Shown here: piece by piece, positions 35,347-43,501 of the stretch
Layout of the letters: the number at the start of each line of letters is the position of its first letter
Position numbering within the stretch: the first letter of the stretch is position 1
Source: CAXXOZ01 sp963676435
Lineage (GTDB): Bacteria; Bacillota; Clostridia; Lachnospirales; Lachnospiraceae
Length of the DNA: 64,000 nt
Assembly: GCA_963676435.2 (NCBI GenBank)
Contig: CAXXOZ010000006.1
Coordinates: 1 to 64,000 of the forward strand
Direction of reading: 5' to 3'
Made by a program: the position numbers and the translations under genes
Notes under the pieces: generated by a model
Database searches by the model: none
The model's input: the letters and a program-made list of their open reading frames with translations, nothing else
What the model was told of the DNA's origin: nothing

Positions 35347-37050
35347 TCATCTAAGTATTTTTCTCACAAATGCAACTGTAAAATAACTCATAAAAAACAA
35401 ACCTAAAAAACCTTGAACACCTGACAAAATCATTGCTGCAAAGTTACCTGGATTTACATCACCATAGCCTATAGTAAAATTAGTTGCTATACTATGATAT
35501 AAAGCTTTTGTGAGCGCATTAACAAAAGAACTATTAACTGCTTCAAATAGTTCTTTTTCTCCCTGTATCACAACAAAAGGCATTATATACAATAGCGCAA
35601 AAAAAACAATTGAAATAAACATTGCACCTATAATTCTAAAAGGATTAGTAGCATATTGCCCTATATAATCTAATATTAAAATTTTAAATGGATAAATAAT
35701 CTTTTGTAATGTTCTGTTGAAATTTCTTTTCTTTTCATTACCGACATATTCGTCATGAATAATAGATTTGCTTTCACATCTTTTAAAAGCCAAATAAGCA
35801 GCATCTTCGTCATTATATCTTCCCAGATTTCTGAAGTTTTCTTTTAACAAACGAAATTGATTTGCCTTATCTTGAAAATTTGTTGCATCACCTTGTGAGT
35901 TAATCATATTTAGAACATCATTATTTGACCAGTCTATATCAATTTGACCAAGATTTTTCGTGTGAAGAAAGTATATTTGTTTTATACATACATTTCTATT
36001 ATAAGATGAGGCTAAATCAAATGTTTTTTCAATTATACAGTTATTCACAATAAGTTTTTCAACACACTCAACAGACATATCAACATGTTCTATAAAATTG
36101 CAGGCATCAAAATTCAATTCATTAATAACGCTATTAGCAAATGAAAGTTTTTTTCCCTTAAATTCATTTGATTCAAAAATCATTTTACCTTTTTCCATTA
36201 CTAAATTGTTGAAATTTAGATTTCCAAATCCAAAATCCGTGTGTCTAAATCTGATTTCACAATCACTATATTTACTATAACTAAAATCAACACTAGCATT
36301 TCCCATTTTAGCACCACCAAAAGAAATCTGGCCTTTTCCAAATGTTGTACCAAAAAAAAGAATATTTCCATTATTAAAATTTGAATTTCTAAAAATTATT
36401 TCCAAGTCTGAAAACTGTACACCACTAAAATCTATTCCTTCTTGACTAAAGGAGGAAAATGAAAAATCAATATATCCATCATCAAATACTGATCCACTAA
36501 AAGATATTCTTGCATTTGCAATTCTTACAACCTTAAAATCCAGAGTTCCTTCAGCGAAGCTAACACCATGAAAGTTAATTTCACCACCATTAAATCTACA
36601 AGAAGAAAAATCTTTTACGCCTTTGCCGAATATAATATTATTCATATCCATTATATCGACATTGAAAACACTATTAGAAAAACTCACTTTTTCATCTACA
36701 AATATTGAGTTAGAAAGGGAAAATCTTTTACCAGTAAAAACCCCATTGCCAAAATCTGTTCTACCATCAAAAAAGCAATTCTCACCCAAGAAATTTGTTA
36801 TGGTTTTTGTTTCTGTGTCTTGGCTCAAAAACTCAAAATCTTTAATCTTAAAGTCTTTAAAGTAAAGTTCACCTAATGAAAAATTTTCATTTTGAAAATT
36901 CTTTCTTAACCATGAAACTTCTGCATAACCATATTTTTTTGACTTACCAATCATATCATCATCTATATCTTCTTTAATATAAGCTGTATAGGGCAAAACA
37001 AAGCCACTACTTGTAGAATACTTTTCTTTTTTTATCTCAACTTCCCTCAA
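35347..37050 (-). CDS. Pentapeptide-repeat protein fused to a two-helix potassium-channel module
   Basis: 567 residues from a TTG start (AAGGAG seven bases upstream). Residues about 60-330 are a run of degenerate repeats with phenylalanine every five residues (the pattern F-x4-F as in D-F-S-G-V-Q-F-S-D-L), arranged in units of about 20 that should form a right-handed beta-helix. A linker precedes two membrane helices (about 475-497 and 540-562). Between them is a pore loop with T-I-G-Y-G-D-V (about 526-532), the K+ selectivity filter. The protein is probably a soluble-sensor-gated cation channel; the ligand is unknown. Confidence 0.8.
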   Translation of the reverse strand: MREVEIKKEKYSTSSGFVLPYTAYIKEDIDDDMIGKSKKYGYAEVSWLRKNFQNENFSLGELYFKDFKIKDFEFLSQDTETKTITNFLGENCFFDGRTDFGNGVFTGKRFSLSNSIFVDEKVSFSNSVFNVDIMDMNNIIFGKGVKDFSSCRFNGGEINFHGVSFAEGTLDFKVVRIANARISFSGSVFDDGYIDFSFSSFSQEGIDFSGVQFSDLEIIFRNSNFNNGNILFFGTTFGKGQISFGGAKMGNASVDFSYSKYSDCEIRFRHTDFGFGNLNFNNLVMEKGKMIFESNEFKGKKLSFANSVINELNFDACNFIEHVDMSVECVEKLIVNNCIIEKTFDLASSYNRNVCIKQIYFLHTKNLGQIDIDWSNNDVLNMINSQGDATNFQDKANQFRLLKENFRNLGRYNDEDAAYLAFKRCESKSIIHDEYVGNEKKRNFNRTLQKIIYPFKILILDYIGQYATNPFRIIGAMFISIVFFALLYIMPFVVIQGEKELFEAVNSSFVNALTKALYHSIATNFTIGYGDVNPGNFAAMILSGVQGFLGLFFMSYFTVAFVRKILR

Positions 37051-37164
37051 ATTTTTTCTCCTTCTTTCAACTTATATGACATACTTATGTTTTAATTTAA
37101 TTAAATATTTTAAATTTTGTCAAGAACATTATGTTAAATAAAATAAAAAAGAACTATCATCAGT

Positions 37165-37197
37165 AATGGAGCACAATTCAAAGAACTGTGCTCCATT
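37165..37197 (-). terminator. Probable terminator of rpsB-tsf
   Basis: Eleven-bp perfect stem AATGGAGCACA/TGTGCTCCATT, about 52 bp past the tsf stop. The T-tract is poor on either strand, so efficiency is uncertain. Confidence 0.55.
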
Positions 37198-37248
37198 TAT
37201 TGATATAGAACTTATTTCACTCTATTATAATATATAAAAACCTAGAAT

Positions 37249-38172
37249 TTATTTTGACATCTGTTTTGCTACTTCTTCAGCAAAGTTTTCTTCTTTCTTT
37301 TCAATTCCTTCGCCTGTTTCAAAACGAACAAATTTCACAAGTTTAACATCTGCTCCTGCTTCTTTAGCTACCTGATCTATGTATTTTGCAACAGTCAAGT
37401 CACCATCTTTAACATAAGCCTGATCTAAAAGACAAACTTCTTTAAGCTGTTTGTTTAAACGTCCACCAATCATTTTTTCAATGATATTATCTGGTTTTTC
37501 AGGGTTTTCGTTTTTAGCCTGTGTTTTTAAAATACTTGTTTCATGCTCAATGTATTCTTGAGAAATTTCATCTCTGCAAACATATTTTGGATTTAATGCT
37601 GCAATCTGCATAGCTACATTTTTAAGAGCTTCTTTAACCGCATCAGTATTTGCTGTTGTTTCAGCTTGAACTAAAACACCGATTCTTCCTTCACCGTGAA
37701 GGTAAGGAACTACTAATCCATTTTCTGCATTTATTTTTTCAAATCTTCTAATTGTAATGTTTTCTCCGATTGTCGCAACCTGTCCTGAAAGTTCTTCCTT
37801 AACAGTTTTCTCTGGATTTTTATTCCATTTTTCTCCAAGTAATGCTTCTACATCACCTGATCCAGAACCCATAATCTGAGCTACTACATCTTCACCAAAA
37901 GTTTTAAACTTATCATTTTTAGCAACAAAGTCTGTTTCTGAATTAATTTCTACTATAACAGCCTTTGTGTCATTTTCAACTACCGCAAAAACAGCGCCTT
38001 CTGCAGCAATTCTTCCAGCTTTTTTTTCAGCTGTTGCTAATCCTTTTTCTCTCAAAAATTCAATAGCTTTATCTGTATCACCCTCGGTTTCAATAAGGGC
38101 TTTTTTACAATCCATAACACCTGAACCTGTAAGGTCTCTAAGTGCTTTTACCATTTGTGCTGTAACTTCCAT
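37249..38172 (-). CDS. tsf: Elongation factor Ts
   Basis: 307 residues. The UBA-like N-terminus is MVKALRDLTGSGVMDCKKAL, followed by the E-T-D-F-V-A-K-N core that contacts EF-Tu and by MQIAALNPKYVCRDEI. It recycles EF-Tu-GDP. It follows rpsB by 16 bp in the standard pair. A hairpin lies downstream, and pyrH, normally next, is some 6.2 kb away. Confidence 0.97.
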   Translation of the reverse strand: MEVTAQMVKALRDLTGSGVMDCKKALIETEGDTDKAIEFLREKGLATAEKKAGRIAAEGAVFAVVENDTKAVIVEINSETDFVAKNDKFKTFGEDVVAQIMGSGSGDVEALLGEKWNKNPEKTVKEELSGQVATIGENITIRRFEKINAENGLVVPYLHGEGRIGVLVQAETTANTDAVKEALKNVAMQIAALNPKYVCRDEISQEYIEHETSILKTQAKNENPEKPDNIIEKMIGGRLNKQLKEVCLLDQAYVKDGDLTVAKYIDQVAKEAGADVKLVKFVRFETGEGIEKKEENFAEEVAKQMSK

Positions 38173-38188
38173 TACATCTACCTCCTAA

Positions 38189-38914
38189 TTAAGCTTCTAC
38201 GTTTTCTTCTACTTCTTCATCAGCGTACTCTTCACCCTGATTTGCTTCTATAACAGCATCTGCCATTTTACCAACAATTAATTTAACTGCTCTAATAGCA
38301 TCGTCATTTCCTGGTATTACATAATCAAGTTCGTCTGGATCACAGTTAGTATCTGCGATACCAATAAGAGGGATTCCAAGATTTTTAGCTTCTAAAATAC
38401 AAATTCTTTCTTTTTTAGGATCTACTACGAAGATTGCATCAGGAATTTTTTTCATGTCTCTAATTCCACCAAGGTTCTTTTCAAGTTTTTCCCACTCTTT
38501 TTTAAGAGCAATAACTTCTTTCTTTGGAAGAACTTCAAAAGTACCATCTGCTTCCATAGCTTCGATTTCTTTAAGTCTTTTGATTCTACTTTGTATAGTT
38601 TTAAAGTTGGTAAGCATTCCACCTAACCATCTTTCATTTACATAGTACATTCCACAACGTTCAGCTTCTGCTTTGATTGCATCTTGTGCCTGTTTTTTTG
38701 TTCCAACAAAAAGAATTGTTCCACCATCTGCTACTGTGTCAGAAATAGCTTTGTAAGCAGTGTCAACCATTCCTACTGACTTTTGTAAGTCAATAATATA
38801 GATTCCGTTTCTTTCTGTGTAAATGTATGGAGCCATTTTAGGGTTCCATCTTCTTGTTTGATGTCCGAAATGTACACCAGCTTCAAGTAATTGTTTCATT
38901 GAAATAACACTCAT
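38189..38914 (-). CDS. rpsB: 30S ribosomal protein S2
   Basis: 241 residues. Typical blocks are LLEAGVHFGHQTRRWNPKM, YIIDLQKSV, FVGTKKQAQ and IFVVDP, ending in a long acidic tail that is common in Firmicutes. It starts the leftward translation block. A leader of about 100 nt with small hairpins precedes it, and a promoter is at 39024-39052. Confidence 0.97.
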   Translation of the reverse strand: MSVISMKQLLEAGVHFGHQTRRWNPKMAPYIYTERNGIYIIDLQKSVGMVDTAYKAISDTVADGGTILFVGTKKQAQDAIKAEAERCGMYYVNERWLGGMLTNFKTIQSRIKRLKEIEAMEADGTFEVLPKKEVIALKKEWEKLEKNLGGIRDMKKIPDAIFVVDPKKERICILEAKNLGIPLIGIADTNCDPDELDYVIPGNDDAIRAVKLIVGKMADAVIEANQGEEYADEEVEENVEA

Positions 38915-39017
38915 TTTTTTTCCTCCGTTTGGTTTTACTTCCGCATACCTCTTTTTTAGTGACTACCTTTGGCACCATCACCAAATCAGCATACGTGTTT
39001 TTTGTTTTCCGTTTAAC
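38915..39017 (-). promoter_or_regulatory. rpsB leader with hairpins (possible autogenous control)
   Basis: On the minus strand, TTTGG-TGATGGTG-CCAAA forms a hairpin, and the GTGA within its loop can pair with the TCAC in GGTAGTCAC downstream, a pseudoknot-like possibility. GTATGC occurs twice, about 50 nt apart. Long uncharacterised leaders before rpsB often serve autoregulation by S2; here that is inference. Confidence 0.35.
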
Positions 39018-39023
39018 TGTAGT

Positions 39024-39052
39024 ATTCTATCATAATTTGTTTTGTAAATCAA
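39024..39052 (-). promoter_or_regulatory. Promoter of rpsB-tsf
   Basis: Minus-strand TTGATT (39052-39047), 17-bp spacer, TAGAAT (39029-39024). It is divergent from the glycosyltransferase promoter; a 13-bp palindrome GGATAAATTATCC (39053-39065) lies between them. Confidence 0.65.
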
Positions 39053-39066
39053 GGATAAATTATCCA

Positions 39067-39095
39067 TTTACACTTTCATCTTATTATAGTAGAAT
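39067..39095 (+). promoter_or_regulatory. Promoter of the glycosyltransferase/YfhO operon
   Basis: TTTACA (39067-39072), 17-bp spacer, TAGAAT (39090-39095), 24 bp before the ATG at 39119. Confidence 0.6.
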
Positions 39096-39118
39096 AATCT
39101 AAGTGAGGTGTGTATTAT

Positions 39119-40099
39119 ATGACTAATGTTGATATTGTGGTTCCATGCTATAACGAAGCAGAAGTTCTTTTTTCTTTTTTCAATGAAACGACCGACGTTT
39201 TAAGTTCTCAAAAAGATTTCTTATTTAATTTTATATTTGTTGATGACGGTAGTAAAGATGATACTGCTGAAATCATTCATAAACTTTCTAATATTTATGC
39301 CAATGTAAGCTATATTATCCTTTCTAGGAACTTTGGAAAAGAGGCAGCTATGTATGCAGGACTTAAATATTCTATTAGTGATTATGTAATAATAATAGAT
39401 GCTGATTTACAGCATCCACCTTCCTTAATTCCAGAAATGCTAAAAGAAATCAAAAACGGTTATGAATGTGTCGCAGCAAAAAGGTCAACACAAAAAGGCG
39501 AATCTTTCTTTAGACGATTTTTTTCAAAAATTTTCTTTAAATTAAATAATAAAATAACTGATACAAAACTAACAGAAGGAGCTGTTGATTTTAGAATTAT
39601 GTCCCGAAAGATGGTAGACTCTTTAGTTGAACTTTCTGAAGTTCAAAGGTTTTCAAAAGGGCTTTTTGCGTGGGTTGGTTTTAAAACAAAATGGCTTTCA
39701 TATGAAAATACAATTAGGGAAAACGGAAAAACAAAATGGAGTTTTAATAAACTAGTAAAATACGCTTTAACAGGTATAACTTCTTTTTCAACAACTCCTT
39801 TAAGAATAGTTTCTATTATGGGATTTTTCATTTCTCTTATAGCATTTATTTATATAATAATAACATTAATTCAAACTCTTATTTTTGGAATTGATGTACC
39901 AGGTTATGTTACTACTCTTTGTGCTGTCCTGTTTATGGGTGGTATTATCGAGATTTCAATCGGAATTTTAGGAGAATATATAGGTAATATATATTTAGAA
40001 ACAAAAAACAGACCTATTTTTATAATGAGCGAAACAAATATCGATCCTTCCGTTATCTATAAAAAAGAAAAGGGAGAAGAAATTAATGAGTCTAATTAA
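39119..40099 (+). CDS. GtrB-type polyprenyl-phosphate glycosyltransferase (GT2)
   Basis: 326 residues from the ATG at 39119, eight bases after AGGTG; a GTG at 39110 is too close. The GT2 fold shows V-P-C-Y-N-E-A, V-D-D-G-S-K-D-D-T and D-A-D-L-Q-H-P-P. Two membrane helices at the C-terminus (about 225-250 and 262-290) give the GtrB/DPM1-like form. Such enzymes load a sugar onto undecaprenyl phosphate, which a polytopic GT-C protein then transfers outside the cell. The next gene, overlapping by 14 bp, codes for a YfhO-type GT-C protein, so the two are likely partners in glycosylating a surface polymer. Confidence 0.85.
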   Translation: MTNVDIVVPCYNEAEVLFSFFNETTDVLSSQKDFLFNFIFVDDGSKDDTAEIIHKLSNIYANVSYIILSRNFGKEAAMYAGLKYSISDYVIIIDADLQHPPSLIPEMLKEIKNGYECVAAKRSTQKGESFFRRFFSKIFFKLNNKITDTKLTEGAVDFRIMSRKMVDSLVELSEVQRFSKGLFAWVGFKTKWLSYENTIRENGKTKWSFNKLVKYALTGITSFSTTPLRIVSIMGFFISLIAFIYIIITLIQTLIFGIDVPGYVTTLCAVLFMGGIIEISIGILGEYIGNIYLETKNRPIFIMSETNIDPSVIYKKEKGEEINESN

Positions 40100-42585
40100 A
40101 AAAAATCGATTGTATATTCTGGCATTTGCTATTCCAGTATTTATAATGATTTTAATGTATATTATTAGGGGTATCTACCCTTTTGGTGATCAATGCTATC
40201 TAAGAAGCGATATGTACCATCAGTACGCCCCTTTTCTTAAGGAATTTTTTAATAAAATTACTAGCTCTGGTTCTTTTTTATATTCCTGGAATATTGGAAT
40301 GGGTGTAGATTTCATCCCTCTATACTCATACTATCTTGCAAGTCCTTTAAACTGGTTTGTCTTTTTAGTTCCTTCCGCACATATAATTGAAGTAATGAGT
40401 TTTTTTATTATTATTAAAATTGGACTTATGGGCTTTACTTTTTCATATTATTGCAGAAAACACTTCAACACAAAACATATTGTAATCGCAGTTTTTTCTT
40501 CTTTTTATGCACTTTCATCTTATCTAGCTGCTTTTTCATGGAACCTTATGTGGTTAGACTGCCTATTACTTTTTCCTTTAGTTATTTTAGGTCTTGAAAA
40601 GCTTATAAAAGAAGGAAAATATCTACTATATTTTATCTCACTTTCATTATGCATAATTTCAAACTATTACATCGCAATAATGATTTGTATTTTTAGTTTG
40701 ATTTATTTCATATACTTTAGTATTTTAAATAGTTTCACTTTAAAATCTACTATTAAATTTGCAGTTTATTCATTACTAGCTGGTGGACTAAGTGCTTTTT
40801 TATTGATACCAACTTTTAATGCTCTATCCCTTACTGCTTCAGGAAATTTTTCTTTCCCAGAAAGCATAGTTAACTATTTTCCAATATATCAGATATTATC
40901 TCGTGGTCTTATAAATGTAGATGCTGCAATTTTTTCTGCCCATGATCCTAATATATATTCTAGTGTTGCTGTATTTTTATTTGTACCACTTTTTGCTCTC
41001 AGTAAAAAAATAAAATTAAAAGAAAAAATCGGAAAAATCATTCTTTTAGTTTTCATGCTTATAAGTTTTAATATCAACTATCTTGACTATATCTGGCATG
41101 GTTTCCATTTTCCAAATTCTCTTCCAGCAAGACAGTCATTTATATTTATTTTCTTAATCTTAATAATAAGTTTTGAAGCCTTTGTTAATATGAATTCTTT
41201 TACAAAAAAACAGCTTTTCGGAACATTTAGCGGAGCAGTTGGCTTAATTTTATTATTTGAAATCTTCTTTGTAGATACAGATTATATAAGTCCTATTTCA
41301 ATATATATAAGTATAATCTTTATTGCTTTATATCTAGCTTTATTTACCCTATTTAAAACAACAAAGCTTAGCCGAAATTTACTTTTTTATATATTTTTTA
41401 TAATTGCTGCTTTAGAAATAATCATAAATACCAACCAAACAGCATTAGGAACCACAAGCAGAGTTGCTTATACTTCTGATAATCAGGCTATTGAAGAACT
41501 TGTAAGTAATGTAAAAGAGAATGATAAATCATTTTATAGAATAGAAAAGTATTCAAGAAGAAGCAAAAATGATGCAGCCTGGCATAACTATATGGGAGTT
41601 TCAGTCTTTTCCTCAACTGCTAGTGCAGGTTTAAATGAATTTCTATCTTCATTTGGTTTTGAAAGCTCTGCAAACGCATATGCATTTTATGGGCACACAC
41701 CACTGACTTCATCTCTACTTTCTGTTAAATATATGATTTCAAACGAAGAGTTAGGTAACAGCAATTTAATTACACTGGTTGATAAGAAAGATGATATTTA
41801 TATATACGAAAATAACTATACTCTTCCAATAGCATTTATGGCTAAAGAAGATTTAGAGCTGACAGTAAATTTTGATGCTTTAAATCCCTTCGAAGTACAA
41901 AACAGCTTTGTATATAACGCAACAGGCTATAACAGCTTGTTTACAGATATACCAGTACAAAATAATGGTAATAATGCTGTATTTAATGTTTCTGAAGAAG
42001 GGCACTTCTATTTGTATGCATATTCTGATGTGAAAAGTGTAGATGTAAAGATATATAATTATGAAGAAAACTATTCTAATTCAATAAACTTTTCATCTAT
42101 AAATCATACATACATTCTTGATTTAGGAATTATTGAAAACGGTTGCGAGGTAAGCATTACATGCTATGACGATAATTCTGATGTTACTTCATCAGGTATT
42201 CAGGTAGCTTCTTTTGATGAAGAAATCTTTATAAAGGCTTATGAAACCTTGAATACTTCACCCCTTGAAATAGAAAGCTTTAAAGATACCTATATCTCAG
42301 GTAATATTGAGTCTAGTGTGAATGGCCTTTTATTTACCAGCATTCCTTATGATTATGGATGGAGCGCTTACATTGATGGAGAAAAAGTTGAAAGCTACGC
42401 ATTTAAAAAACGCCTTACTCACAATAAGGGTGCCCGAAGGCACCCACTATATAGAATTCAAATATTTTCCAAAAGGTTTATTGACTGGTATTATTATTTC
42501 AGTAGCAAGTTTATTGATTTTTATATTAATCATTATTTGCAATATTTATTATAAACGCCGTAAAAATCTGCCTGACTTAAAGTAA
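40086..42585 (+). CDS. YfhO-type GT-C membrane protein (one frameshift near the 3' end)
   Basis: About 832 residues if one A is removed from the A6 run at 42405-42410; the uncorrected frame leaves the family ending at about residue 773 and runs into unrelated sequence to 42554. After correction the last part reads F-K-N-A-L-L-T-I-R-V-P-E-G and ends in a membrane helix. The N-terminal half has about twelve helices, starting YLRSDMYHQYAPF and DFIPLYSYYLASPLN, and the C-terminal half is a large extracytoplasmic domain. YfhO of Bacillus is tied to glycosylation of lipoteichoic acid. It overlaps the GtrB-type gene and converges on ppiC with 53 bp of shared 3' sequence. Confidence 0.8.
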
Positions 42586-43501
42586 CAATATCATCAACAT
42601 CCGTATCTTCCCAAGTCTTTTTGTTATATGTATATTTTAAAGTGTCTACAAAAGGATTGTATTCTTCCTTGAAAACATCTTGCTTTTCTTTTTCAAGAAG
42701 CTCTGTTTTATTGGCCGAAGATTCATATACCATATAATCACTAATACATTTAATTATATAATATCCTTTTTCAGTTTCTACAACTCTGCTCATTTCTCCT
42801 GCTTTTAAATCATATGCTTCTTCTTCAAAATCTTCTATGGTCTCACCTTTTTTAATTTCATATTCAATCATATCGTCCTCGGAATATTCAACTGCAAGCT
42901 CATAAAAATCTTCTCCCGATGAAGCTTTATCATATATTTCATTCGCCAATTCCAAATCTTCCTTGATAAAAATACTTTGTACTTTTATTACTTTTGCGTC
43001 TGAATCACTTATGTCTGAACTTATCACTTTTGTAATCTCATTAAAAGTTTTCTCTGAAAGAGCATATTTTTCATATGCTTCAGTAACAATTTCAATAGAC
43101 AAATTCATTCTTGTTACTTCATCTTCACTTAGGGATGTATAAAATTCATTTGCAGCAAGATTGACCTGCTCTTTTTCTTGAGCACTAAGTATTATACCTT
43201 TTTCTTTTGCTAAAAGATTAATTGATTCAATTTTCACCAGCTTATTTAATGCCAAATCCTTAACATATTCTTCAAGAGTTGTGTCACCGATTTTCTCAGA
43301 CCACATTTCACTTCCAAAAGATGCTTCATAAATCCTTTTTTCTTCTGCAAGGTACAAAAAAGCTTCTGAATATGTACATTTTTCACCTTCTATTTGAAAT
43401 ATATATTCATTACCAAGTCCAGTAGTAAAATATACTTTACCACATCCTGTAGATATCACCATAATAACTAATATCAGAGTATATATGCTTATTTTTTTCA
43501 T
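42533..43501 (-). CDS. PpiC-type peptidyl-prolyl isomerase lipoprotein (foldase)
   Basis: 322 residues. The signal peptide ends in a lipobox with Cys20 (V-I-S-T-G-C). A helical chaperone region holds about 25-170. A parvulin domain spans about 170-265, seen as V-Q-S-I-F-I, A-S-S-G-E-D-F-Y-E-L-A, and G-E-M-S-R-V-V-E-T-E-K-G-Y-Y-I-I. It should assist folding of secreted proteins, as PrsA does. The coding region overlaps the 3' end of the yfhO-type gene on the other strand and overlaps sbcC by 4 bp. Confidence 0.8.
   Translation of the reverse strand: MKKISIYTLILVIMVISTGCGKVYFTTGLGNEYIFQIEGEKCTYSEAFLYLAEEKRIYEASFGSEMWSEKIGDTTLEEYVKDLALNKLVKIESINLLAKEKGIILSAQEKEQVNLAANEFYTSLSEDEVTRMNLSIEIVTEAYEKYALSEKTFNEITKVISSDISDSDAKVIKVQSIFIKEDLELANEIYDKASSGEDFYELAVEYSEDDMIEYEIKKGETIEDFEEEAYDLKAGEMSRVVETEKGYYIIKCISDYMVYESSANKTELLEKEKQDVFKEEYNPFVDTLKYTYNKKTWEDTDVDDIVTLSQADFYGVYNKYCK

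Noticed and set aside
35347..37050. Pentapeptide-repeat quinolone resistance protein (Qnr-like)
   Set aside because: The repeats are degenerate and phenylalanine-rich, and the chain ends in a channel pore, which Qnr proteins lack.
42428..42445. GGGTGCC-CGAA-GGCACCC hairpin inside the yfhO-type gene
   Set aside because: It looks like a terminator stem but lies in the frame-corrected coding region (V-P-E-G-T) with no T-tract; taken as coding coincidence.
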